From an uncultured Porphyromonadaceae bacterium (lineage in GTDB: Bacteria; Bacteroidota; Bacteroidia; Bacteroidales; Muribaculaceae), in assembly GCA_945873625.1 (NCBI GenBank), contig CAMCDS010000007.1, positions 29,525 to 93,524 on the forward strand: a stretch of DNA of 64,000 nt, read 5' to 3'. The position numbers and the translations under genes were made by a program. The first letter of the stretch is position 1. Each line of letters begins with the position of its first letter. Of the stretch, positions 45,001 through 54,904 are shown piece after piece. A model generated the notes under the pieces. The model was not told where the DNA came from. It searched no databases and saw only the letters and a program-made list of their open reading frames with translations.

Positions 45001-45139
45001 CGAGAATTTCAACGACATATTCATGGAGAACGTGCGCTCCACCGTGAAGGAGATTCTCAATCCCGATGAGCCGTTCCGTCCGGCACGCGATTCCAAGGCC
45101 TGCACCTACTGCCCCCTGCGCGAGTCGTGCCGGCGGTAA
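42077..45139 (+). CDS. AddB-like PD-(D/E)XK exonuclease subunit
   Basis: A 1020-residue protein of the AddB/RexB type. The N-terminal two thirds is an inactive helicase-like part (FVFPSKRSGTFFRKYLAEAC, VVLPDENLLLPMLYSLP, VMGLLETRCLDFDYVVIPS). The C-terminal nuclease has the PD-(D/E)XK core in IVDYKTG (Asp881, Lys883) and QLQLYANLL. Four cysteines, Cys717 in MTCPKQF and Cys1009, Cys1012, Cys1018 in CTYCPLRESC, match the iron-sulphur cluster that staples AddB nuclease domains. AddAB processes double-strand ends for RecA. No AddA helicase is in this window, so the partner must be encoded elsewhere. Confidence 0.88.
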   Translation: MKPFLKSIAEAYTRRYADLSRFRFVFPSKRSGTFFRKYLAEACPGRVMIAPDITTVADLAFELSGRLADNRVDLLFTLYDAYRDLLRSNSTEEKDIPAFDAFRSWGEVVLSDFNDVDMFCVDAEELFSNVRDFREIATDYLTDEQRDVMNEYFGEPAYREHFDRFWKSYDYKSDLPGATHSGVRDRFMLLWQTLGELYGAMRTRLDATGMAYPGLAYRLALKRLTEEGADALGCDRIVFIGFNALSKIEWLIFSEMSKLDSPGIPGEKMADFFWDDSSPVLHEKNCSAAKFILKDSKQFPPPAWADMSESDASGHFPDIKIITSPSNSYQTKIAGAELARLRREGEEDFADARVAVVLPDENLLLPMLYSLPENVDQVNLTMGFSIRLTSAATYVQLLRRLQIHKRVGSDGVLYQSSDVVKLFSHPYLMAICGSDAIMRLKGMIARARKFMVARQDVCRLCKGAEALMNPLMPEAGAEGARAYLEEALSTAAEALRRGKNADRRLNARLDIDYIEVYADALRRLSTAIRSHGIDMTPNSFFSLTDRLIGGETVTFEGEPLTGLQVMGLLETRCLDFDYVVIPSMNERIFPRRMRARSFIPLNLRIAYGMPAAGYDESVFSYYFYRLISRTRGASLIYDSRTSGLSSGDPSRYLLQLKHLYAKGKISFEEYRFGMGRVEETEIVFDKSRATQETLKQFVGPDATKALSASSLMKYMTCPKQFYFEKILGLKPREELTEGLDPIAMGNIVHKTLLEIYLPEELRNNYLKDGVLIDRPRLERILADKPALRSIIGRNILEEKYPGKEVLTLSPDLEMMADVILRQVAGIVRTDLAQAPFYLHGLEFSDTTFLTLDDGRQVKFTYTIDRLDRPASDPEANFRIVDYKTGSLHASPETVEEAASASYRGKHLFQLQLYANLLNTVQGCQQRPLSTAIYGVNNAVFFGEGPKKKNLADCVVTPSIGGTPLADHLGYITEDRENFNDIFMENVRSTVKEILNPDEPFRPARDSKACTYCPLRESCRR

Positions 45140-45165
45140 TGCACGCTACACGCTCCATACTATAA

Positions 45166-45204
45166 GCGGGAGGCCGTGTCAGTTCGATTGACACAGCCTC
45201 CCGC
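45166..45204. terminator. Bidirectional terminator
   Basis: Stems GCGGGAGGC/GCCTCCCGC and GTGTCA/TGACAC separated by one mismatch form a long hairpin between the convergent AddB-like and Dabb genes, followed by GATATTTT on the plus strand. Confidence 0.8.
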
Positions 45205-45232
45205 GATATTTTCAGCGCATCAGACGCCGGGG

Positions 45233-45526
45233 TCAGATGTCGTAGTCGACGCAGGCGCGGGCCTCCTTGACGGGAGCCACAATGCCGGCGGCGGCCACGT
45301 GGGCAGGATGCCTGGCATAGACCTCCACGTCGGCCATGCATCCGAGGGTGGCGGTAAGCACCACGTCCCAGTCTTCGGCAGGATTCTCGTTGACGCCTAC
45401 CTCCATGGCGCTCAGACATTCAATCTGCGCGGGGAGAGCCATGAGGGCCTCGGCAAAGCGGCGGGCGACGTCGAGACGCTCCTCCGCGGTGCCTTTGAGC
45501 TTGAACATTACTATATGCTTTGTCAT
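45233..45526 (-). CDS. Dabb-domain stress-response A/B barrel protein
   Basis: A 97-residue protein of the stress-responsive dimeric A/B-barrel (Dabb) family. The pattern KHIVMFKLK at the N terminus, DVVLTATLGCMADVEVYARHPAH and the final VDYDI are family hallmarks; the His of ARHPAH is the conserved one. It forms a small ferredoxin-like dimer in the cytosol. Some members are enzymes or modify small ligands, but most bacterial ones have no known role. It is monocistronic, with the YbiT-like gene next on the same strand upstream of it beyond a 99-base gap. Confidence 0.88.
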   Translation of the reverse strand: MTKHIVMFKLKGTAEERLDVARRFAEALMALPAQIECLSAMEVGVNENPAEDWDVVLTATLGCMADVEVYARHPAHVAAAGIVAPVKEARACVDYDI

Positions 45527-45625
45527 CTCTGTAAGTAACTCGTTAAAATTGATTTATATGAAATCCACAGATGCGGCCCGCGGGATGATGCCTCCCGGCG
45601 GGTTACAGACGGGATTCGGATGGAT

Positions 45626-47335
<1,710 letters not shown>

Positions 47336-47380
47336 TCATCTCGCGAACGTGCCGAAGCACCGTAATTCCCATTTTTTTTG

Positions 47381-47388
47381 TAATTTTG
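47381..47388 (+). promoter_or_regulatory. -7 box of the DUF4924-rfbD-prfC transcript
   Basis: TAATTTTG preceded by an eight-T run, 20 bases before the DUF4924 ATG. No convincing -33 TTTG is present at the usual distance. Confidence 0.55.
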
Positions 47389-47407
47389 CAGACTAATAGT
47401 ACATCCG

Positions 47408-47956
47408 ATGATTACAGCTTCCGAAAAGAAGAGAGAAAACATAGCCGAATATCTGCTCTACATGTGGCAGATAGAGGACCTGATCCGTGCCTTCGGCCTC
47501 GACCTCGACCGCATCGAGCGCGACATCGTGGGCCGCTACGAAGGCCTCGAACCCGGGAAGCGGAAGGAGATGCTCGAATGGTATGAGTCGCTCATCGACA
47601 TGATGAGGCGCGAGGGTGTGGAGAAGTCGGGCCACCTGCAGCTCAACCGAAACGTCATCATCGCCCTCGACGACCTCCACCGCCGACTTATGGCCGACCC
47701 TAAGTTCACGCGCTACCACGCCGAATTCTACAAGACTCTCCCCTACATAGTGGAGATACGCTCGAAAGCCGGAGAAAACAAGGCCGACGAAATCGAAACC
47801 TGCTTCAACGCCCTCTACGGCCTGATGCTGCTGCGCATGCAGCACAAGGAGGTAACACCGGCCACCGCCGAGGCCGCGACTCAGATTTCGCGCTTCCTCG
47901 CCACGCTCGCGGCTTACTATAAAAAAGACTATAACGACGAACTTTTCAAAGACTGA
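47408..47956 (+). CDS. DUF4924 family protein
   Basis: A 182-residue, probably all-helical cytosolic protein of family DUF4924. Typical segments are REN-IAEYLLYMWQIEDLIRAF at the N terminus, EMLEWYESLIDMM, HLQLNRNVIIALDDLH and ETCFNALYGLMLLRMQ. No catalytic motif or signal peptide is visible. It begins a three-gene run with rfbD (11 bases on) and prfC (10 bases further), an order I associate with Bacteroidales. Its function is unknown; the link with prfC may indicate a translation-related role, but that is speculation. Confidence 0.88.
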   Translation: MITASEKKRENIAEYLLYMWQIEDLIRAFGLDLDRIERDIVGRYEGLEPGKRKEMLEWYESLIDMMRREGVEKSGHLQLNRNVIIALDDLHRRLMADPKFTRYHAEFYKTLPYIVEIRSKAGENKADEIETCFNALYGLMLLRMQHKEVTPATAEAATQISRFLATLAAYYKKDYNDELFKD

Positions 47957-47967
47957 CCAGGAGCAGC

Positions 47968-48837
47968 ATGAAGAAAATACTTGTAACCGGATCCAACGGA
48001 CAGCTTGGCCGAAGCCTGCGCCGCCTGGCCGAGAAGAGAGACGACCTACTCGTGGACTTCACCGACGTGGCCGAACTCGACCTCACCGACCGCCAGGCCG
48101 TGGAGGAGACAGTAGCCGCCGGCGGATATGACTTCATCATCAACTGCGCGGCCTACACGGCCGTCGACAAGGCCGAGAGCGACGAGGTAACGGCCGCGCG
48201 CATCAACACCGAGGCCGTAGGCAACATCGCCCGCGCCGCCCGCGCCGCCAAGACCCGGGTGATCCACATCTCGACCGACTACGTATTCTCAGGCAAACAC
48301 CACAGCCCGTACGACGAGCTCGACGAGCCATACCCCACTTCGGTCTACGGACGCACGAAGCTCGAAGGGGAAGGGATGCTCAAATCGTTCTGCCCCGACT
48401 CGGTAATCATACGCACCGCATGGCTCTATTCGGAGTTCGGATCAAACTTCGTGAAGACCATCCTGCGCAAGGGCGTGGAGCTCGGAGCGCTGAAAGTGGT
48501 GAGCGACCAGATCGGCACCCCCACCTACGCCGGCGACCTCGCCGACGCCATAATGGCGATAGCAGACGCCGAAGAGTGGACTCCGGGCGTGTACCATTTC
48601 ACCGACGAGGGAGTGGCCTCATGGTATGACTTCGCCATCGAGATTCTCCGCATCGGCGGCCATCCCGAGGTGAAGGTGGCTCCCTGCGCCACCAGGGATT
48701 ACCCCACGCCCGCCTGCCGGCCGAGCTATTCGGTGCTCGACAAATCGAAGATAAAGCGAATCTACGGAATCGAGATTCCCTACTGGCGCGACTCGCTGGC
48801 GAAATGCATCGCCGGACTCGACATGCAAAACCTCTGA
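47968..48837 (+). CDS. rfbD: dTDP-4-dehydrorhamnose reductase
   Basis: A 289-residue short-chain dehydrogenase of the RfbD/RmlD type, which makes dTDP-L-rhamnose with NADPH. The dinucleotide motif GSNGQLG is at 8-14; the catalytic Tyr127-xxx-Lys131 lies in [24 protein letters not shown] and IRTAWLYS are typical. The other rml genes are not in the window. The product feeds rhamnose into surface polysaccharide. It lies between the DUF4924 and prfC genes in one tight transcript. Confidence 0.94.
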   Translation: MKKILVTGSNGQLGRSLRRLAEKRDDLLVDFTDVAELDLTDRQAVEETVAAGGYDFIINCAAYTAVDKAESDEVTAARINTEAVGNIARAARAAKTRVIHISTDYVFSGKHHSPYDELDEPYPTSVYGRTKLEGEGMLKSFCPDSVIIRTAWLYSEFGSNFVKTILRKGVELGALKVVSDQIGTPTYAGDLADAIMAIADAEEWTPGVYHFTDEGVASWYDFAIEILRIGGHPEVKVAPCATRDYPTPACRPSYSVLDKSKIKRIYGIEIPYWRDSLAKCIAGLDMQNL

Positions 48838-48847
48838 CCCCCACACC

Positions 48848-50446
48848 ATGAGCGACGAAATCAACAAAGAGATAGAACGCCGGCGCACCTTCGCGATTAT
48901 TTCGCACCCCGACGCCGGCAAGACCACCCTCACCGAGAAACTCCTCCTCTTCGGCGGCGCAATCCACGTGGCCGGAGCCGTGAAGAGCAATAAAATCAAG
49001 AAGACGGCCACATCAGACTGGATGGACATCGAGAAGCAGCGCGGCATCTCGGTGGCAACGTCGGTGATGGGCTTCAACTACGGCGACTACAAAATCAACA
49101 TCCTCGACACCCCGGGCCACCAGGACTTTGCCGAAGACACGTTCCGCACGCTGACGGCCGTCGACTCGGTAATCATCGTCGTCGACGTGGCCAAGGGCGT
49201 GGAGACGCAGACGCGCCGGCTGATGGAGGTGTGCCGCATGCGCAACACCCCGGTGATAATCTTCGTCAACAAGCTCGACCGCGAGGGACGCGACCCCTTC
49301 GACATCCTCGACGAGCTGGAACAGGAGCTCAAAATCGGAGTGCGCCCCCTCTCGTGGCCCATCAACATCGGAGCCAAGTTCAAGGGCGTCTACAATATAT
49401 ATGAGCACGGACTCGACCTCTTCACCCCCTCGAAGCAGACCGTTACCGAGCGCGTGGAGATCGACGACGTGGCCTCGCCTCTCGTCGACGAGCTGGTGGG
49501 CGAGGCCGACGCCGCCAAGCTGCGCGAAGACCTCGAACTGATAGAAGGTGTCTATCCCGACTTCGACGTGCAGGAATATCTGCGCGGCGAACTCGCTCCG
49601 GTGTTTTTCGGCTCGGCACTCAACACTTTCGGCGTCAAGGAGCTGCTCGACTGCTTCGTGAAGATAGCCCCCTCGCCTCGCCCCGTCAACGCCGTGGAGC
49701 GCGAGGTGAAGCCTTCGGAAGGGGCCTTCACCGGATTCGTGTTCAAGATTCACGCCAACATGGACCCCAACCACCGCTCGTGCATCGCCTTCGTGAAGGT
49801 ATGCTCCGGCAAGTTCGAGCGCAACGTCAACTATAAGCACGTGCGCCAGGGGAAGATGCTGCGCTTCGCCGCCCCCACGGCCTTCATGGCCCAGAAGAAA
49901 AGCATCGTCGACGAGGCCTTCCCGGGCGACATAGTCGGCATCCCCGACACGGGCAACTTCAAGATCGGCGACACGCTAACCTCCGGCGAGGAGCTCCACT
50001 TCAAGGGTCTCCCCTCGTTTTCGCCCGAGATGTTCAAATATATCGAGAACGCCGACCCAATGAAGGCCAAGCAGCTCGACAAGGGAATCCACCAGCTGAT
50101 GGACGAAGGTGTGGCCCAGCTCTTCACCAACCAGTTCAACGGCCGCAAGATAATCGGCACCGTCGGCCAGCTGCAGTTTGAGGTGATTCAGTACCGCCTG
50201 CTCCACGAATACGGAGCCCAGTGCCGCTGGGAGCCGCTGAGCCTCTACAAGGCCTGCTGGATCGACAGCGACGACGCCGAGGCCCTCGCAGCCTTCAAGA
50301 AGCGCAAGCATCAGTTTATGGCAACCGACAAAGACGGACGCGACGTGTTTCTCGCCGACAGCAACTACGTGCTTCAGATGGCCCAGAGCGACTTCCCCAA
50401 GATTCGCTTCCGCTTCACCTCGGAGCTCGGCACGCGCGACGACTGA
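48848..50446 (+). CDS. prfC: Peptide chain release factor 3
   Basis: A 532-residue RF3, a translational GTPase that recycles RF1 and RF2 from the ribosome. G1 SHPDAGKT is at 19-26, the switch-I region holds the [10 protein letters not shown] segment, G3 is DTPGHQDF and G4 NKLDREGRD. The length and the C-terminal [21 protein letters not shown] match RF3 rather than EF-G. It follows rfbD by 10 bases and ends 23 bases before a strong terminator. MITE copy C has inserted into the T tail of that terminator. Confidence 0.97.
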   Translation: MSDEINKEIERRRTFAIISHPDAGKTTLTEKLLLFGGAIHVAGAVKSNKIKKTATSDWMDIEKQRGISVATSVMGFNYGDYKINILDTPGHQDFAEDTFRTLTAVDSVIIVVDVAKGVETQTRRLMEVCRMRNTPVIIFVNKLDREGRDPFDILDELEQELKIGVRPLSWPINIGAKFKGVYNIYEHGLDLFTPSKQTVTERVEIDDVASPLVDELVGEADAAKLREDLELIEGVYPDFDVQEYLRGELAPVFFGSALNTFGVKELLDCFVKIAPSPRPVNAVEREVKPSEGAFTGFVFKIHANMDPNHRSCIAFVKVCSGKFERNVNYKHVRQGKMLRFAAPTAFMAQKKSIVDEAFPGDIVGIPDTGNFKIGDTLTSGEELHFKGLPSFSPEMFKYIENADPMKAKQLDKGIHQLMDEGVAQLFTNQFNGRKIIGTVGQLQFEVIQYRLLHEYGAQCRWEPLSLYKACWIDSDDAEALAAFKKRKHQFMATDKDGRDVFLADSNYVLQMAQSDFPKIRFRFTSELGTRDD

Positions 50447-50469
50447 CCCGCCCATCCCGTAACTTCTGT

Positions 50470-50510
50470 AAGGGAGGCCGACACTGCTACAGGTGTCGGC
50501 CTCCCTTCTT
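50470..50510 (+). terminator. Terminator of prfC, interrupted by the MITE
   Basis: A 15-bp perfect stem AAGGGAGGCCGACAC / GTGTCGGCCTCCCTT with an 8-base loop is followed by CTTA, where MITE copy C begins. Confidence 0.9.
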
Positions 50511-50511
50511 A

Positions 50512-50706
50512 GAGTATGTTTGAAGTTAACTTCTATTCACCTGAAGAGGATTTTTTGAGATGATTTCGCAAGTCGAAGAGGGAGCGATGCGGGCATCGTG
50601 ACCGATGAGGCCTGGCGAAATCAGCCAAAAAAGACCTTCAGGGGGATAGAAAGAATTTATTGAAGAAGTATGTTTAATTCAATTCGTGTTAAATTCAAAC
50701 ATACTC
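50512..50706. mobile_element. MITE copy C, 195 bp, TTA target duplication
   Basis: Same element as 17330-17522 and 34168-34362, with GAGTATG...CATACTC ends flanked by TTA (50509-50511 and 50707-50709). Its hairpin carries the pair CTGAAG/CTTCAG where copy A has TTGAAG/CTTCAA. Confidence 0.88.
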
Positions 50707-50758
50707 TTAGTTGCCGGCGGATGCGAAAGTTTGACACCCGGTTGCGGCGCGGATGATG

Positions 50759-50766
50759 TAATTTTG
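50759..50766 (+). promoter_or_regulatory. -7 box of the outer-membrane barrel gene
   Basis: TAATTTTG, with TTTGAC at 50730-50735 somewhat too far upstream for an ideal -33. A start near 50773 would leave the ATG at 50772 without a leader and favours the ATG at 50793. Confidence 0.55.
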
Positions 50767-50792
50767 CAGTCATGAAACAGAAGCATACAATC

Positions 50793-53261
50793 ATGAATCT
50801 ACGCAAATACCTGACTTCGGCCGCATTGCTACTGGCAGCCATTCCCTCTTTCGCCGACGCCGACGTCAGGGGCAACGTATTCAGCAAGAACTCCGCCGAA
50901 CCGCTCGACTTCGTAAGCGTCGCCATCTTCGACCGCGAGACCGGCGCTCCACTGCCTGCAGGAGCCTCCACCGGCGAAGACGGCTCTTTCATCATCCCGC
51001 AGATGCCTTCGGGGAGATATATCGTCCGGTTCAGCAACGTCGGGAGCGTAACGCAGGAGCGCGAGATCACGGTAGCCGACTCCGGGGTCGACATGGGACG
51101 CATCGACCTTGCCGACGACACCCGTCTGCTCGCCGAGGTGGTCGTAACCGGCCAGCGCAGCCAGATGTCGGTCGACGCCGACCGCAGGGTGTTCAACGTC
51201 AGCTCCAGCATAGCGTCGACAGGAGCGTCGGCCGACGAGCTCCTTGCCTCGGTGCCCTCGGTAAGCGTGAGCAGCGACGGCGAGGTGTCGCTTCGCGGAA
51301 GGAACGACGTAACGGTATGGATCGACGGCAAGGAGATGGGCATGAACGCCGACAACAGGGCCGCCATGCTGAGGCAGATTCCCGCCGAGACAATAGAAAG
51401 CATCGAGGTGATGACCAACCCCTCGTCGAGACACAGCACCGAAGGGACAGCCGGCATCATCAACATACGGCTGAAAAAGGACAGCCGCAGCGGATACTTC
51501 GGCAGCGCGGAGGCCGACGCCGACACACGCGGCAATGTCAGCCTCAACTTCAACGTCAGCTTCAACAAAGGGAAATTCGAGACCTTCGCCGGCGCCGGAT
51601 TCAAATCGCGCCACAACCCCGGAGGCGTAACCTCAAGACGCTCATACGCCGACGGATATGTCCTCGACTCCGAAGGCGACATCAAGAAGCATGAAAACAG
51701 CGGATTTCTGCGACTCGGGGCATCTTTCCGGCCTGACGCCGACAACACCCTCTACCTCAGCGCCGTAGGCACGCTCGGCCACAAATGGGGACACACCTAC
51801 ACTACTCATCTGAGCGACCTCCCCTCGCAATGGGCCGCCAACGTCAACCGCTCGCGCGAAAGAGGCGACAACCGTGGCGCCAACATAATGCTCGGCTACA
51901 GACACCTTTTCGGCACCGACCATCATCTCGACATGAACGTCAGCTACAATATATGGCAAGGCTCGGACAACAACCGTTTTCACGAGACCGAGACATGGGA
52001 CGACGGCGGCACGGAGTCGGTGTGGCAGAGCCAGCATCAGGACGTGAAGATAAGCAACTGGGAGGCGGCCATCGACTATACCTGCATGTTCCTGCCGTGG
52101 CTGCGTTTCGAAGCCGGCTACAAGGGTAACTACAACCATGAGAACAGCCCCGCCTCGTATGCGTCAGGGCCATCGGCCGACGCCCTCGCCCCCGTCGACG
52201 CACTCTTCAACCGATTCAAATACGACACCGACATCTCGGCTCTCTACGTCAACTTCTCGGGCCACCACCGGCAGCTGACATTCTCAGCCGGACTCCGCGG
52301 AGAGGCATGGCAGACCCGCACCAGGTCGCTCGGCGCGGGCCAGACCGACGGCGACGTGCCCCGGTTCCGCAAAAAAGATTTCTCCCTCTTCCCGTCCGCT
52401 TCGCTCGGATGGAGGTTTCTCCCGGGAAATGAGATCAAACTCAACTATTCGCGCCGCATACGCCGACCATTCGGGCCGCAGCTCAACACATTTGAAAACA
52501 TATCCGACCCCTCGGAGGTGCACCTCGGCAACCCCCTCATCCAGCCCGAATACAGCAATGCCGCGGAGCTGACCTACATACGCACATGGAGCCGCCACCT
52601 CCTCTCGGCCTCAGCCTACTTCCGCTCAAACACCGACATGATCAGCCACATCAGCTTCCTCGCCCCGATGGCCTCCGACCCGGATGTCAACACCATGTAT
52701 TACGGCCACGCCAACGTAGGCGACATGACCGACGCCGGAGTGGAGATAATCTCGCGCAACACCCTTTTCGACCGCCTTAGCCTAACCACCACGCTCAACC
52801 TCTACAACAGCCACATACGCGCATGGAGCACCGACTATCCCCTTCACGGCGACTACTACCCGGTGAGCGGCGGCCGGCGCGACCGCTTCGTCTGCGACGT
52901 GCGCTGCATGGCCTCGCTGCGCCTGCCGTGGGGCCTCGTATTCCAGGCCTCGGGCCGCTACAGCTCGCGCCGCCTCACGGCGCAGGGCACCGTTGAGCCC
53001 GACTGGGACGTTGATGCCGGTCTGCGCAAGACGCTCGGCGCATGGAGCTTCTCGCTCGTATGCAAAGACATCTTCGCTTCCCGGAAGTCGCACGACATAC
53101 TCTATGGCGACGGCTACACCCAGTCGATCAGCAAGTGGAACGGAGGACGCGCGCTCCGCCTCGCCGTCTCGTTCAATTTCGGCAAGACCGGAAGCGACAC
53201 CTCAGCCCCCCACAACCATATCGACACCGGCGGCTACGGCGACTCCGGCCACAGCCACTGA
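50793..53261 (+). CDS. TonB-linked outer-membrane beta-barrel protein
   Basis: An 822-residue outer-membrane protein of the outer membrane beta-barrel family (OMP_b-brl_3). I start at the ATG at 50793 (MNLRKYLTSAALLLAAIPSFADA), which gives a clean signal peptide; an upstream ATG at 50772 adds seven residues but coincides with the likely transcription start. A carboxypeptidase-regulatory-like beta domain (about 23-100: VRGNVFSKNSAEPLDFVSVA) precedes a plug (VSSSIASTGASADELLASVP, WIDGKEMGMNADNRA) and a barrel ending in ALRLAVSFNFGKT plus a His-rich tail. No SusD-like partner follows, so it is not a classic SusCD pair. The substrate is unknown. Confidence 0.88.
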   Translation: MNLRKYLTSAALLLAAIPSFADADVRGNVFSKNSAEPLDFVSVAIFDRETGAPLPAGASTGEDGSFIIPQMPSGRYIVRFSNVGSVTQEREITVADSGVDMGRIDLADDTRLLAEVVVTGQRSQMSVDADRRVFNVSSSIASTGASADELLASVPSVSVSSDGEVSLRGRNDVTVWIDGKEMGMNADNRAAMLRQIPAETIESIEVMTNPSSRHSTEGTAGIINIRLKKDSRSGYFGSAEADADTRGNVSLNFNVSFNKGKFETFAGAGFKSRHNPGGVTSRRSYADGYVLDSEGDIKKHENSGFLRLGASFRPDADNTLYLSAVGTLGHKWGHTYTTHLSDLPSQWAANVNRSRERGDNRGANIMLGYRHLFGTDHHLDMNVSYNIWQGSDNNRFHETETWDDGGTESVWQSQHQDVKISNWEAAIDYTCMFLPWLRFEAGYKGNYNHENSPASYASGPSADALAPVDALFNRFKYDTDISALYVNFSGHHRQLTFSAGLRGEAWQTRTRSLGAGQTDGDVPRFRKKDFSLFPSASLGWRFLPGNEIKLNYSRRIRRPFGPQLNTFENISDPSEVHLGNPLIQPEYSNAAELTYIRTWSRHLLSASAYFRSNTDMISHISFLAPMASDPDVNTMYYGHANVGDMTDAGVEIISRNTLFDRLSLTTTLNLYNSHIRAWSTDYPLHGDYYPVSGGRRDRFVCDVRCMASLRLPWGLVFQASGRYSSRRLTAQGTVEPDWDVDAGLRKTLGAWSFSLVCKDIFASRKSHDILYGDGYTQSISKWNGGRALRLAVSFNFGKTGSDTSAPHNHIDTGGYGDSGHSH

Positions 53262-53285
53262 CCCTTACACTGGCATACGAAGCAG

Positions 53286-53318
53286 CGGGTCCCGCGGTAG
53301 GAATGACCGCGGGACCCG
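53286..53318. terminator. Bidirectional terminator
   Basis: A perfect 12-bp stem GGGTCCCGCGGT / ACCGCGGGACCC with a 7-base loop lies between the convergent barrel and OmpA genes; A/T-rich sequence follows on the plus side. Confidence 0.78.
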
Positions 53319-53384
53319 GAATAATAAGAGGCAATCTATAAATGTTGTTCTAAGTCAGGCTTTGAGAGTCCTGTATTTCTATAG

Positions 53385-54641
53385 TTACTTCTGAGTGAAG
53401 ATTACGATACGGTTCCAGTCGTTGGTGCTGTAGGGCTGAACGTCGGATCCGTCGTACTTGATGGTGAGGCGGGATCTGTCGATGCCATACTTGTTGACGA
53501 GGGCGTTGGCCACTGCGTCGGCACGCTGCTTGGAAAGCTCCATGTTGTATTCCGAAGTACCGGTGTCCTTGTCGGCGTAGCCCACGATGGTTACGTTCTC
53601 CTTGGGATTAGCCTTCATCCATTCGGCCATGTTGTAGATGTTGACCTCTTCGGTAGGCATGATATCGTAGGAGTCAATGAGGAAGCGGACGGTAGTCATC
53701 AGAGGAGCGTTCACGCAATCTTTCTGAACCTTGGGTTCGGGGCAGGGAAGCTGCGACTGAAGGGCAGCCACTTCCTGACCGCAGGCGAGAAGCTGGGCGC
53801 GGAGGTCGTTGACCTGGCCGTTGAGCGAAGCGATCTTGGTCATGTAGTCGCACTGGTTGAAAGTATCCCAGCCGCGGCCGCCGATGTTGAAGTTGAAACC
53901 GCCGATGGCAGCTACGTTGGCCTCTACGGGGCGTCCGAAAGCACAGAGGTTCCAGTTGTCGCCGTAGAACGATGCGCGCATCTCAGCGAAGAAGTCTACA
54001 TACTTGCAGAGGCGGAAGCGGAACTGGATACCGGCAGTAACGGGAAGGGTCCAGTTGTTGGTTTTCTTCTTGCCGTTCTCGCGATAGACGTTGGTGCCTT
54101 CGGCAGGATGCTGCTGTCCGTCGCGCACTTTCCAGAGATAGTCGCCTCCAAGGCCGATGAACGGGATAACGCTCACGGGACGGTTGGGATTGACTCCGGC
54201 GATGGAGTTGCACATATCCCACATCAGCTCGAGGTTGAGCTGGGCGTGGTTGGCTTTAGTCCATCCATTGGGGTGGTTGCCGGCGATGGGGTTGTTCCAG
54301 TGGAGGGCACCGCCGAGGGCATTGAAGCGGAAGCCCAGATAGGGCGAGAACCAACGGCCGAAGCCGAAGTTGTAGACGGCTGTCATGTTGTGGCGTGTTA
54401 CCACCGGTCCGCTGACCTTGGTGCCGTCGCCGCGCTCTACGAAGGGCTGGTTGATACCTGCGCCGATCTGGATGAACCAGTTGTTGCGCCAATTTGAATA
54501 GTAGTGGTTCGTGTTGTCGCAGGTAAACTCGGTAACGGTTACCGCGTCGTCTACGAACGCCTCCTGTGCGCTGGCCGTGGAAGCCATGGCGAATGAGCCT
54601 GCACAAATGGCTGCTAAGCAGTAAAGATTTTTAGCTTTCAT
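53385..54641 (-). CDS. OmpA-family outer-membrane porin
   Basis: A 418-residue protein with a signal peptide (1-26, ending STASAQ), an N-terminal eight-stranded barrel (about 45-265) and a C-terminal OmpA peptidoglycan-binding domain (about 310-418). The latter has NVTIVGYADKDTGTSEYNME, LSKQRADAVANALVNKYGID and the final DWNRIVIFTQK. Between them lies a short coiled stretch with Cys residues (LLACGQEVAALQSQLPCPEP). Such proteins anchor the outer membrane to peptidoglycan and are among the most abundant in Bacteroidales. Codon use is strongly biased to preferred codons, consistent with high expression. I could not find a clear promoter box. Confidence 0.94.
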   Translation of the reverse strand: MKAKNLYCLAAICAGSFAMASTASAQEAFVDDAVTVTEFTCDNTNHYYSNWRNNWFIQIGAGINQPFVERGDGTKVSGPVVTRHNMTAVYNFGFGRWFSPYLGFRFNALGGALHWNNPIAGNHPNGWTKANHAQLNLELMWDMCNSIAGVNPNRPVSVIPFIGLGGDYLWKVRDGQQHPAEGTNVYRENGKKKTNNWTLPVTAGIQFRFRLCKYVDFFAEMRASFYGDNWNLCAFGRPVEANVAAIGGFNFNIGGRGWDTFNQCDYMTKIASLNGQVNDLRAQLLACGQEVAALQSQLPCPEPKVQKDCVNAPLMTTVRFLIDSYDIMPTEEVNIYNMAEWMKANPKENVTIVGYADKDTGTSEYNMELSKQRADAVANALVNKYGIDRSRLTIKYDGSDVQPYSTNDWNRIVIFTQK

Positions 54642-54714
54642 AATCTAACCATTTTTAAGAATAGTGTTAACTTTGGTTTTATTTTCATAACGCGGTGGAA
54701 TTGGATTGGTTCAT

Positions 54715-54745
54715 TTTGCAGTGTCCGATATATTGATTAACTTCG
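54715..54745 (+). promoter_or_regulatory. Promoter of the M23-like gene
   Basis: TTTG (54715-54718) and TAACTTCG (54738-54745) are 19 bases apart. The 150-base leader contains two hairpins, CCGCTTC.../...GAAGCGG near 54769-54797 and GACATTC/GAATGTC near 54814-54831. Confidence 0.65.
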
Positions 54746-54904
54746 CAGACGGCAAGTCCTGAATCCGCTTCTTCCGGTGTGGCCGGGAAGCGGACTACAA
54801 TCGTCAATGTTCTGACATTCACTCGAATGTCGCAATGCAAGATTGTCGGCGGCCGCATCGCCGGCTTTCCCGGGACTCAGACCGAAAGAATAGTATAGCC
54901 CGTC

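Noticed and set aside
50772..53261. SusC/SusD polysaccharide utilisation locus
   Set aside because: No SusD-like gene, glycoside hydrolase or regulator accompanies the barrel gene, and the protein is of the OMP_b-brl_3 type.
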